Below are positions 1 through 7,824 of a stretch of 64,000 nucleotides of DNA, piece by piece. The stretch's first letter is position 1; every line of letters starts with the position of its first letter. The DNA is from Dictyobacter kobayashii (GTDB lineage Bacteria; Chloroflexota; Ktedonobacteria; Ktedonobacterales; Ktedonobacteraceae): contig NZ_BIFS01000002.1 in assembly GCF_003967555.1 (NCBI RefSeq), forward strand, positions 1,860,001 through 1,924,000. The letters are read 5' to 3'. The translations under genes and the position numbers were made by a program. The notes under the pieces were generated by a model. It saw only the letters and a list, made by a program, of their open reading frames with translations. It made no database searches and was not told the DNA's origin.

Positions 1-44
1 TCAGCACTGCTTTGTAAATTGACCCGGGTTTTATCAGAACCTAC

Positions 45-73
45 GGAAAGCGGGCATAAACTGCCCGCTTTCC
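45..73. terminator. Perfect 11-bp hairpin near the left edge of the IS21-type element
   Basis: Arms 45-55 (GGAAAGCGGGC) and 63-73 (GCCCGCTTTCC) are exact inverted complements around a 7-nt loop. It lies just inside the presumed left end of the element. It could be a terminator protecting the transposase operon from outside transcription, or part of the transposase-binding end. No clear T-tract follows, so the role is open. Confidence 0.5.
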
Positions 74-114
74 ATGATAATCTACGAGAAAAGAAGCAAA
101 AAGGAGCACATTCT

Positions 115-353
115 ATGGCTGAAGACAACTTTACAGTATCTTAGAATGATGACAAATATGCCTATTTGGTCATCCGTTTAGACGGCCAGCCGCCTGTGTC
201 AAGGCCGGTGTCATGACGAGCCGATTTGGAATTGGTCGCCCCAATCAAACGAACGGTAAAAAACAAACGTTGAGAACGTCAGCGATGAAAACGCCGACCA
301 AACCGCGCCGGAATCCAGGCGATCCCAACGCCGACATCGTGAACGCCGGTTGA
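115..353 (+). pseudogene. Degenerate small ORF(s), unrecognised
   Basis: An AAAAAGGAG-like ribosome site precedes an ATG at 115, but the frame stops after nine codons (MAEDNFTVS). A second ATG at 213 opens a 46-codon basic, proline- and asparagine-rich frame ending at 353, directly against the istB stop. Joining the two needs one stop codon and one frameshift to be removed. I do not recognise the product. It may be a decayed passenger of the IS21-type element or chance coding. Nothing else is seen between 74 and 353. Confidence 0.2.
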
Positions 354-1148
354 CTACACGCCGGTGGGCAAATCGCCGGCGGCATGTCGTGCTGTGTCTG
401 ACAAGGTTGAGGGGGTTCGGCTCTCTGTTCGGCGCTCCTTCATGCGGTAACTGCTCCCATTGATGGCGATGACCTCTGCATGATGCAGGAGCCGGTCAAG
501 CAAAGCCGTCGCCAGTACCTCATCCCCCAGTAACGCTCCCCAGCCAGTAAAGCTGGTATTGGACGTCAGGATAATGGAGCCGTGCTCATAGCGGGCTGCC
601 ACCAACTCAAAGAAGTGATGAGCCTGTTCGGCGGTGAGCCTGGTGTAGCCCACCTCATCAATGATGAGCAAACTGGGCGCAATGTAGCGCCGCAGGCGCT
701 GACGCATGAGACCAGGATGCGAGGCACTCTCCAGGGACTGAGCCAGTTCCGCCAGCGTCGTAAACAGGACGCTGTGTCCCTCTGCCAGTGCCCGATTGGC
801 TAGAGCCAGGCTCAAATGCGTCTTGCCCGTTCCCGGAGGGCCGAGAAAGATCACATTGGTGCAGGTCCGCACAAAGGACAGATCGGCCAACTCCCGGATG
901 CGCCGCTCGGAGAGCGAGGGTTGGAACGAAAAATCGAAACCCTCCACCGTTTTTTTGCTGGGAATGCGTGCAGCCTTGAGACGGCGAGCTGTGGCTTTTT
1001 GCTCGCGGCCATCCAGCTCTGCGCCCAAGGCTCGCTCCACCATGGTTTCATACGTCCATTGTTCTCGCCGGGCCGTTTCCAGTAACTGGGGTAACGCCGT
1101 TTGCAGGTGGGTCAAGTTCAGTTGCTTGTACGCGGTGATTGACTTCAT
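354..1148 (-). CDS. istB: IS21-type transposition helper ATPase IstB
   Basis: IstB is the AAA+ partner of the IS21 transposase. It binds DNA, oligomerises with ATP and directs IstA to a target. The 264-residue protein has a Walker A motif (GPPGTGKT) about a third of the way in, a Walker B (LLIIDEVGY) and the sensor-like SNTSFTGW segment typical of IstB. I chose the ATG at 1148 (MKSITAYKQL) over the upstream GTG because a strong GGAGGTGGG ribosome site lies just before it, and the ATG overlaps the istA stop as ATGA, which implies translational coupling. Length and motifs are normal for the family, so it is probably functional. Confidence 0.93.
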   Translation of the reverse strand: MKSITAYKQLNLTHLQTALPQLLETARREQWTYETMVERALGAELDGREQKATARRLKAARIPSKKTVEGFDFSFQPSLSERRIRELADLSFVRTCTNVIFLGPPGTGKTHLSLALANRALAEGHSVLFTTLAELAQSLESASHPGLMRQRLRRYIAPSLLIIDEVGYTRLTAEQAHHFFELVAARYEHGSIILTSNTSFTGWGALLGDEVLATALLDRLLHHAEVIAINGSSYRMKERRTESRTPSTLSDTARHAAGDLPTGV

Positions 1149-2395
1149 GCTCCCACCTCCGCTCCGGCCGACACGCCACAATACTGGTCATACTCGGCCA
1201 GGGCCCGGCTTTGCACCTGTGGTGCCTGCTGTTGGTGGCCTAAGGGTGCTCCTGCTCGTCGGATCGCCGAGGCTGAGGGAATACCCGTCCATTGCTCTGG
1301 ATGCGGCACACTCTCTTGTGAGCGAGGACGCTTCTCGATGGCGAACACCTCTTGGCCCTGCGACCAAACCGTGAGCACACCCTTGCGTTCACGAACCTGC
1401 ACTGTGGTTCCGGCCAGATGCAGCGTGCCTGGCAACCCGTAGAGCACGCCATCGTAGGAGACATAGCCATCCCAGGTGACTTTGCGTTCTTCGGTGGCAA
1501 AGCGCTCCCAGGCAAAGGCTTGAGGCAAGGGCTGGAGCTTCTCCACCTCCAAACGATCGACCGGGCGAGCATGAGTCGTGCGGTGCACGCGGGAATTGAT
1601 GCGCTCACACCAGCGATGGGCCTGGCGATTGAGATCATCGAGATCGGTGAAAGTCACCCCGGCCCAAAAGCTCTGCTTCACATAACTCACGGTGCGCTCG
1701 ACCTTGCCTTTCGTCTGTGGGGTGTAAGGCTTGCAGACGCGGGCGGTGACCCCAATGGAGACCATGAAGTCAGCAAAGCGAGGATTCCAACGAGGTTTGT
1801 TCTCCTGCATTTCGAGCAACACGCTTTTCATGCGGTCAGTCAGCGCAGACCGGGTCAGGCCTCCGAAGTATTCAAACGCCTCCATCAAGCAGCGAATGAG
1901 CGTTGGAGTATCGCAGCGCTTCACAAAGGTCACAAAGCGCATGCGCGAATAGCCCAACACCGCGGTAAAGCCATAGAATTTATGGATGATGCCTTCCTGT
2001 TCATACGTGAACTCGCCCCAATCAAATTGGACCTGGTGGCCTGGCTCGGTTTCATAGCGTTGCACGGGCGCATGTCCTGCCACCACCGGGCGGAGGGGAT
2101 GGACGAACTCCTTCAAGATGCTGATCCCGCCGGTGTACCCCATCGGCTGTAATCGTGCGTAGATCACTTCACAATTGATGCAATGATCTTCCATCACCCA
2201 ACGCGTAATCTGTTCTTTGAATGGATCAAGCTTTGAAGGCCGAGGCGGGCGTGGTTTCGGGATCACCGCTTCTGGATGGGCAAGATATTTGCGCACAGTG
2301 GTCCGCGAAATCTCCAATTTCTGGGCAATTTCCTGAACCGTCTTCCCTTGTTGATGTAAATCGTGTATTGTATTCACGGTCTGACTCCTGAGCAT
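1145..2395 (-). CDS. istA: IS21-type transposase IstA
   Basis: IstA is the DDE-type transposase of IS21 elements, which cuts the element ends and joins them to target DNA together with IstB. The 416-residue protein opens with a helix-turn-helix (KTVQEIAQKLEISRTTVRKY), followed by an rve-type integrase core containing VQFDWGEF, an acidic segment around LTDRMKSV and the YTPQTKGKVERTV motif holding the catalytic glutamate. A C-terminal beta-barrel-like domain follows. Translation starts at an ATG at 2395, and its stop overlaps the istB start. The gene appears complete, although its last ~30 residues are low-complexity. Confidence 0.93.
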   Translation of the reverse strand: MLRSQTVNTIHDLHQQGKTVQEIAQKLEISRTTVRKYLAHPEAVIPKPRPPRPSKLDPFKEQITRWVMEDHCINCEVIYARLQPMGYTGGISILKEFVHPLRPVVAGHAPVQRYETEPGHQVQFDWGEFTYEQEGIIHKFYGFTAVLGYSRMRFVTFVKRCDTPTLIRCLMEAFEYFGGLTRSALTDRMKSVLLEMQENKPRWNPRFADFMVSIGVTARVCKPYTPQTKGKVERTVSYVKQSFWAGVTFTDLDDLNRQAHRWCERINSRVHRTTHARPVDRLEVEKLQPLPQAFAWERFATEERKVTWDGYVSYDGVLYGLPGTLHLAGTTVQVRERKGVLTVWSQGQEVFAIEKRPRSQESVPHPEQWTGIPSASAIRRAGAPLGHQQQAPQVQSRALAEYDQYCGVSAGAEVGA

Positions 2396-2469
2396 GTCGG
2401 TCTCCTGAGGTTGTGTTTTTGATTTTCCTCAGAATACCGCCTTCTTGGGGTCGGTCAATTCTATTCCGG

Positions 2470-2620
2470 CTCGAGTATACACCGTCTTTAATACCTGGGG
2501 AGAACTGCAGCTCCCCCTACTCCTCGCCCCAATTGCGAAAGGTCGGAGCTACTTTTGCGCAAAATGTTATAACTACCATTCACATCTGCGTGAATGACTT
2601 GTCCATCCTTTGCCCGATAC
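2470..2620 (-). ncRNA. Possible omega-RNA (TnpB guide RNA) overlapping the tnpB 3' end
   Basis: In IS200/605 and IS607 elements the TnpB guide RNA overlaps the 3' end of tnpB, and its guide is read from DNA beyond the right end. Here the tnpB tail is followed at once by a GGGGAG (2497-2502) / CTCCCC (2511-2516) hairpin and the presumed right end near 2470. The final residues (GRGVGGAAV) are of the strongly conserved kind seen where coding and RNA functions overlap. Extent and guide are inferred and not read directly. Confidence 0.35.
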
Positions 2621-3722
2621 CAACTGCGGGCAATGCGCTTGCCCGAAAACACAGCAGGGTTTGTCTGATCTGCGCGGTACGTGGGGATCGGATCGCGGTC
2701 AAGGAAACTGGCCTTGCTGGTATAGCTCTCTTCGGCAAGAATGACCCTGATCCCGACCAATTTGGCTTTGTAGGTTAATTGATCGATAAAACGAGCATGT
2801 GGGATCTGTACAAAGGATTGATTGTTGCGTTTGCCCATGCTCACTTCCTGCTTCCAGAGCGGATTTTTGCCAATGACAAGCGTTCCAATGCTCTCCTCTA
2901 CCAACAGATCGATGATGCGACGGCTTGCCGTATGCAGATAGTGCTCCACACGGCGATTGCGCTTCGTCGTTCTGCGATCCAGTTGGCGCGAGGTCAAACG
3001 TTTCTCTCGGCTTAAACGGCTTTGGGCTTGGGCGCGTTGTTTGTTGTATCCTTGATTGAGGCTTTTGATCGGTTTGCCGCTGAGCACACGGGAACAAAAC
3101 CAGGCTTATTGCTGGTGAGGGCGGCCAGGACATTGACTCCAACATCGATGGCTGCCACCAGGGCAGGGTCGACATCGGCCTGCCCCTGCTCTTCTTGCTG
3201 TTCATACACCACTTCAATCATGTATCCATCAGAACAGGGCACAACCCGTACTTGAGCAATTTGCCAGAATTCGGCGACGCAGGTGTCAATCTCGATGGGC
3301 AATCCTGAAGGGATGAGCTTGGCGGTTTTCTTGAACGCACGCTTGCCGAGTGCCTGCTTGTCGTAGATGAGGATATTACGGCCCTTGATCTTGTCTTTGT
3401 ATTTGGGCAGCGTTGGGCGTCCAGTGAAGCGGGAGGGATCTTCCTGGTACGCTTTCTTCGCTTCAAAGAAAGAGATCCAGTTCTTATGAGGTAAGATCAA
3501 AATGGAATTGGCCACCTTGGCGGGAAGGGCCTTGTAGCATTCCATGCCCTTGACCCGATGAAACACCTCGACATACGACAGATACTTGTCTTCCTGAGTG
3601 TAGGTCTGCCGTATCTGATAGTTGGCCTGATTGTACAGGTTTTTCGAAGCGAACGCAGCAGTATAGAGAACCGCAAAGCGAGGATCATCTTGTTTGACCA
3701 GGTGTCGCTCAACCAGGTGCAT
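2488..3722 (-). CDS. tnpB: TnpB-type RNA-guided nuclease (frameshifted at a G/C run)
   Basis: TnpB uses an element-encoded RNA to cut DNA and helps retain the transposon. The joined protein is about 411 residues. It has the N-terminal recognition region, RuvC-I (AIDVGVNVLAAL, catalytic Asp), RuvC-II (LLVEESIGTLVIGKN, Glu) and RuvC-III (HADVNGSYNIL, Asp). Where most family members carry a CxxC zinc knuckle, this one has SYTSKASFLDRDPIP, so the cysteines are absent, as in one known TnpB subgroup. The frame breaks at the CCC run at 3090-3092 (plus-strand GGG); one extra base gives a continuous VPRVLSGKP. I treat it as one gene. tnpA lies immediately upstream and overlaps it. Confidence 0.85.
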
Positions 3723-4292
3723 CCTCTGCCTCCAATTCTTTCACAATCTTTTCGGTTTTCCGTTTCGCTCGACGTTGCCCATACAACCGGGCCATGAAGC
3801 TATAGAGAATGCTTGTCAGATCCGCCAGCAGGTCCTCCTGATTGTTTTCCGCCACATTGACCACTTCAAAGCCCCTGCCTTGCAATTCCAAGAGCGTCTC
3901 GAGATACCGGAACCCGAAGCGCGTTGCACGATCCTTCTGCTCCACCACAATCGTCGTCATCGTCACATCTCGCAACAGGGCCAGAAACTTCGGTCGAGCA
4001 TCATTGACCCCGGAAGCAATTTCTGTGACGACCGTGGTGATCTGATAGCCTTTGGCCGCACAATAGGTTTCGAGTCGTTCGACTTGCCGTTCCAGATTGG
4101 GCTGGTGCTCCCGTGAAGAGACTCGCGCGTAAATCGCAACTCGCCGAGCGCGGCTTGCTCTTCTGGTTTCCCCTCTTCGACGATGATGGTTCCGGTTTCG
4201 GCCTGGTACCCTTTGATCTGCCCAGCTTTCCACCATCTGAGGGCTGTACGATAACTGATCCCTTGTGCCTTCGCGTACTGGCTCAACTTCAT
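3709..4292 (-). CDS. tnpA: IS607-type serine recombinase TnpA (frameshifted at a G/C run)
   Basis: This serine recombinase catalyses IS607 transposition. The N-terminus (MKLSQYAKAQGISYRTALRW) is a MerR-like helix-turn-helix for end binding. It is followed by the resolvase catalytic domain with VAIYARVSSREHQ, where the first serine of SS is the nucleophile, and by QKDRATRFGFRYLE. The two parts lie in different frames. Adding one base to the CCCC run at 4170-4173 joins them as IVEEGETRRASRARRVAIYARVSS, a sensible linker. Its end overlaps the tnpB start by 14 nt, suggesting coupled translation. Length (~194 residues) fits the family. Confidence 0.85.
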
Positions 4293-4300
4293 GTTTATGA

Positions 4301-4458
4301 GTCTAGTGCAGGTTCAAGAAACCACTTGTGCAGGAAGGACAGACCGTTGCACCTTCATTCCAGCCCGAGCTAGAAGGGAAAAGAGCAACAAAAGAGGCTC
4401 CTGGTTTTCGAGGCTTGCCAAAGCATTTTCTCGTGTTGCCACTCCTCTCCAGACGCAC
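4301..4458. other. Short spacer with no recognisable gene
   Basis: This stretch separates the IS607-type element from the beta-propeller gene. No open frame with a ribosome site, hairpin or repeat stands out. The left end of the IS607-type element should fall in or just before it. Confidence 0.4.
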
Positions 4459-5665
4459 TCACGGGAGCTTGGAAAGATCGATCAGTGAGAGCGTTGCCGA
4501 GGTATAGTTGGTCAGCAAAAGGGTCTGTCCATCCAGAGCCAACTCTCTGGGGAAACTTCCGACTGCGATCGTCCCGAGCAAAGCAGGATGCCCTGCGAGC
4601 GCTTGCTTCACATTGATAAGGGTCAGCGTTTGAGGAGAGCGGTTTCCGGCGAAGCGGTTGGAGTCCGCCACGATGAGCTCCGTATCCTGGCGAATCAAGG
4701 CTAGCCCCACCGGAGCAGGGCCGACGGCCAGGGAAGCAATGAAGGCATGTGCTGGGTCTGATCTGAGGAGGGAGGTGTTGAAAGCAAGGAGCGCGTTGCT
4801 GCCTCTGGCAGTAACCCAGGCCACATCTCCCGAGGCGGAGAGCGCCACCCGAACCGGGCTACATCCCGCCAGAACGCGTCCAACGACCGCATGAGAGGGA
4901 TCATGCTCTGCGCGAGCGACATCCACGACGGTCAGGGTTCCGGGAAACTGAGAGGCAGTCCTCGATTCCGACAGGTTCTGGGTACTGAATTCGGTGGTCA
5001 CATAGAGAAAGTGATTATCTGGTGAGAGCGCCAGGCCGACTGGGGCCAGGTCGAGAGGAACCCGTCCAATGGAGGCATGAGAAGAGACCCCCTTGTTTGC
5101 ACCTGTTGAAAATCGATGATGCTCAGTGTTTGTCCCGTCTCATCCGTGGCAAAGACATAGTGGTCATCTCGTGAGAGAGCCACTTCGACCGTTCCCGGAT
5201 TGTTCCCATCGGAGATCAGGTGCAGGAGCGCACCAGAAGTGCCCGCTTCGACCCTGGCTGCATCGAGCACCGCCACTCCTTTGCCATCGGCAACGATGAG
5301 CTGCTGCTCGTCGCTTGTGAGAGCCAGGCCCGCAGGAGTACCGGGAAGAGGAATGATCTGGGCGAGTTTGAGAGATGGCCCTCCTGGAGGAGCACCGCAA
5401 TGCCGTTGTCCTGCGCCACAGAACTCTGCAGCGACACAAAAATCCAGCGTCCGTTGTTGGTCGCGATGCTGGCAAACGGGGAACCGGGCAGAGCGAACAT
5501 GGTCTGCAAACCGGCTCGCGCGATCAGAGGAGCAGAGACAGCGGGCTGCCCGGTGCATGTGGGTGTGGGGGCTGCTGTTTGAGCAGTGACAGAGGGGCTG
5601 GCGGGAGAGCAGGCCGAGAGATTCCAGCAGATAAGCAGGCTCATCAGCAAAGAGGAGAGCAGCAT
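4459..5665 (-). CDS. Secreted beta-propeller (YVTN/NHL-type) lipoprotein, two frameshifts
   Basis: The start at 5665 (MLLSSLLMSLLICWNLSACS) gives a short lipoprotein signal with lipobox LSAC, so the product should be anchored outside the membrane. Behind it are repeated ~45-residue blades: PGSPFASIATNNGRWIFVS, PGTPAGLALTSDEQQLIVAD, APVGLALSPDNHFLYVTT, CSPVRVALSASGDVAWVT, and FPRELALDGQTLLLTN near the end. Such YVTN-type propellers are generally extracellular binding scaffolds; the ligand is unknown. Three frames are needed. Adding one base at CCC 5379-5381 and at CCCCC 5088-5092 restores a single ~400-residue protein. Upstream in-frame codons lie inside the repeat at 5691 and were excluded. 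Confidence 0.75.
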
Positions 5666-5690
5666 CCGCTCTTCAGAGAGGAGCAGGCGT

Positions 5691-5935
5691 GCGCTGTCAG
5701 CGCCGACGCAAATGTGAGCCGATCCTGGCGCGTTTTGACTCAATGACCCAGGGAGTGTAGCAGGCTTCTCACCTGGTATAAAGGCCGCTGCGCTTTACCT
5801 TGACACCAGGTGAGAAGCCTGCTCAGATAAATGAGAAGCCATTGAAACGAAAAAAATAATCATTTCTTTCTTTGTTCAAAAAAGCACGCATTTGAGCTCG
5901 ACACCGGCTCACATTTGCGTCGGCGCTAATAGCGC
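5691..5935. repeat. MITE-like element with 31-bp terminal inverted repeats
   Basis: The outer arms 5691-5721 and 5905-5935 are inverted complements over 31 bp with two mismatches. The inner 22 bp (5700-5721 / 5905-5926) are perfect. A second perfect 17-bp inverted repeat is nested inside. The ~245-bp unit has no coding capacity and both flanks show CGT, a possible 3-bp target duplication. This is the structure of a non-autonomous miniature element. It sits right upstream of the lipoprotein start and could alter that gene's expression. Confidence 0.7.
5761..5821. repeat. Nested perfect 17-bp inverted repeat inside the MITE-like element
   Basis: Arms 5761-5777 (CAGGCTTCTCACCTGGT) and 5805-5821 are exact inverted complements around a 27-nt loop. 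RNA from either strand could fold into a strong hairpin. The role is unknown. Confidence 0.75.
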
Positions 5936-6100
5936 CGTGTGGCACTCTGGATAATCCTTCTATCCTCATGTCCTTGAACCTCCTTCTGGGAAAGAATATC
6001 CGATCATCACGTGTGCTGCGGGAAAAGGTATCCTGCTTTTGCCAGCATCCTTCTCGTTCGAGAGGCCCAGCTGGCTTTTCAGGAAGGTGCTCTTCTCCCT

Positions 6101-6761
6101 TTATACGGAATGACGCGACTTTTGTTGCAGCAGCTCGACTTGTTCACAGCCAAAATAATCAGATACGCGCTGTCTGAGCTCACTTGCCGTCAGCAGTCGA
6201 GCAGGTTCGACAATCGCACGTTTACCATGCACCCACTTTGGCTCAATCCGGTTGAGCCAAGGACTCTTGATGGGCAACCAGCACGGAATGATGCGTACTC
6301 CTGTTTTGCCAGTTTGAGCTTCTTGCAACACTGTCTGATTGTGCTCGCGCAGCCAGGTCTTGACCTGTTTACTTACATGCCAGGACGCGTTATCCCAAAT
6401 GAGCACCAGGACACGCTTGCTTTGCGCCTGGGCCTGCTCACACAGCCACTCCAGAAAATCAGTGGTCACCTGGCTGACCGGGCGCCCCTCGACAAAGCGT
6501 AAGTACATGCGACCAGTGTTGGCGGAAAGCATCCCATAACAAGCGAGCGCTTTGGGGTCGGGATCGGTTTTCTCTTTCTTCAGTTCCTGCAAGCGCAACG
6601 GCTCACCTTGCTCAGTCCAACTGTGCAGATTGGGCTGGCTCACGCGACTCCACCACACCTCATCCTGATAGCCGACAACCCATCCCTGGCGCTCGGCCAG
6701 CGCAATGAGGGCGTCACGTCGTTTTTTTTCTTCAGATAATCTGGGTCGGGGCTGGTAATCC
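6101..6761 (-). pseudogene. IS630-type transposase, C-terminal (DDE) half, separated by insertion
   Basis: This is the catalytic part of an IS630/Tc1-type transposase: GYQDEVWWSR (first Asp), VLIWDNASWHVSK (second Asp) and the LPIKSPWLNRIEPKW segment (Glu). Its upstream edge, read as ITSPDPDYLKKK, continues exactly from KHW-IT at the end of the N-terminal half at 9858-10328 once the 6762-9857 insertion and one copy of the 8-bp duplication are removed. Within this half the frame changes at the T8 run 6722-6729 (A8 in the gene). Either one base is missing or the run supports a -1 programmed shift, since A-AAA-AAC is a classical slippery heptamer. The gene cannot make a whole transposase while interrupted. 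Confidence 0.88.
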
Positions 6762-6779
6762 CACGACTTGCGCAACGAG
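6754..6779. repeat. Left boundary of nested IS: 8-bp target duplication plus 18-bp TIR
   Basis: GGTAATCC at 6754-6761 is the target duplication. CACGACTTGCGCAACGAG at 6762-6779 is the left terminal inverted repeat and matches the right one at 16 of 18 positions. Confidence 0.88.
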
Positions 6780-6985
6780 CTGATTGACGGGACGAAATCG
6801 TCACACCATCCCTGGTCAACACAAGAGTGCTGGAGCACTCTTCAGAAAAATTGAGTCATTGGCTCTCAGCTCAATCTCTCCGGCTGGAAAGAGCAAGCCA
6901 GGAGAAGTTTTTTTCGGTCCAGGGTGGTACACTGTTTCTCGAAGCAAAAGAGAAGCAGAAGGTAGTCCACCTGAGAGGAACCAGT

Positions 6986-7780
6986 ATGAGAACAGTCATT
7001 TCCAAAGATGGCACCTCCATCGCGTTCGATCAGTCAGGCCAGGGACCAGCGCTCATCCTGGTGATTGGTGCGATGGGGACTCGCCTGGATGAAGCAGGGC
7101 TGGCGAGAGCACTGGCACCACATTTCACCGTGTTCGCCTACGACCGGCGTGGCCGAGGCGACAGCGGGGACAGAGCACCTTACGCAGTTGAGCGCGAGGT
7201 CGAGGACATCGACGCCTTAATCGCCGAGGCTGGCGGATCGGCGTGCGTCTTTGGTGGGTCCTCCGGCGCAGTTCTGGCCCTGGAGGCTGCGCGCCTGCTC
7301 GGAGGCAAGATCGAGAAGCTGGCGCTGTACGAACCCCCGTTCATTGTCGACCAGAGCCGTCCCCCGATCCCGCAGGATTACGTCGAGCATCTTAATGCCC
7401 TGCTCGCAGCAGACCGTCGGGGCGAGGCGATTGAGTATTTCCTGATCGATGCGATGCGCGTTCCTGCTGAACTCGTTGCCCAGATGCGAAATGGGCCAAT
7501 GCTGCCACAGTTAGAGGCGATAGCGCATACGCTCCCCTACGACGGCACTATCATGGGCGAGACCATGAGCGGCAATCCCGCGACCCTCAGGAAATGGGCC
7601 TCTGTTACCGTGCCCACACTGGTCATGGTCGGAGGAGCGAGCCCGGCGTTTTTCCACCACGGAACGCAAACGCTCGTGGGCATCCTGCCCAATGCTCAGC
7701 CCCGTCTCCTGGCAGGTCAGGACCACGGCCCGGCTGACGACGTCCTTGCTCCTGCGTTGAAAGCGTTCTTCCTAAGTTGA
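6986..7780 (+). CDS. Alpha/beta hydrolase carried inside an insertion sequence
   Basis: The 264-residue alpha/beta-hydrolase-fold enzyme shows YDRRGRGDSGD after strand 4, a nucleophile elbow FGGSSGAVLAL (Ser in GGSSG), an acid-region strand VPTLVMVGG and a C-terminal histidine in AGQDHGPADD. Together these give a plausible Ser-Asp-His triad. The substrate is unknown; close homologues in soil bacteria are annotated generically. The start is ATG 6986 after GAGAGGAACCAGT; the longer in-frame start at 6827 has no comparable site. It lies between the left terminal repeat and the convergent transposase, so it moves with the element. A resistance or detoxification role is possible but not shown. Confidence 0.85.
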   Translation: MRTVISKDGTSIAFDQSGQGPALILVIGAMGTRLDEAGLARALAPHFTVFAYDRRGRGDSGDRAPYAVEREVEDIDALIAEAGGSACVFGGSSGAVLALEAARLLGGKIEKLALYEPPFIVDQSRPPIPQDYVEHLNALLAADRRGEAIEYFLIDAMRVPAELVAQMRNGPMLPQLEAIAHTLPYDGTIMGETMSGNPATLRKWASVTVPTLVMVGGASPAFFHHGTQTLVGILPNAQPRLLAGQDHGPADDVLAPALKAFFLS

Positions 7781-7824
7781 GCAGCTCCAATGGAGCCCGG
7801 CGCCAGTCGTTGCTCACTCATCCA

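Larger units (their letters stand above)
13..2460 (-). mobile_element. IS21-type insertion sequence (istA-istB)
   Basis: The two-gene istA/istB arrangement with a 4-bp ATGA overlap defines the IS21 family. Short inverted ends are visible: AATTGACC at 17-24 (within TGTAAATTGACC) and GGTCAATT at 2453-2460. They are only modestly extended, so the exact termini are approximate. Both genes look intact, and the right end abuts the IS607-type element that begins near 2470. No target duplication can be read because the left flank is outside the window. Confidence 0.65.
2470..4300 (-). mobile_element. IS607-type element (tnpA serine recombinase + tnpB)
   Basis: A HTH plus serine-recombinase tnpA at 3709-4292 is followed, with a 14-nt overlap, by a tnpB at 2488-3722. 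This is the gene order of IS607 elements, which lack terminal inverted repeats and move by a serine recombinase. Ends are therefore only approximate. Both reading frames carry one single-base frameshift that disappears if a short homopolymer is lengthened by one base, so the element may be intact in reality. The right end lies against the IS21-type element. Confidence 0.75.

Noticed and set aside
6827..6985. Extended N-terminus for the IS-borne hydrolase
   Set aside because: The 53 extra codons lie in the element's left-end region, lack hydrolase similarity and have a weaker ribosome site than ATG 6986.
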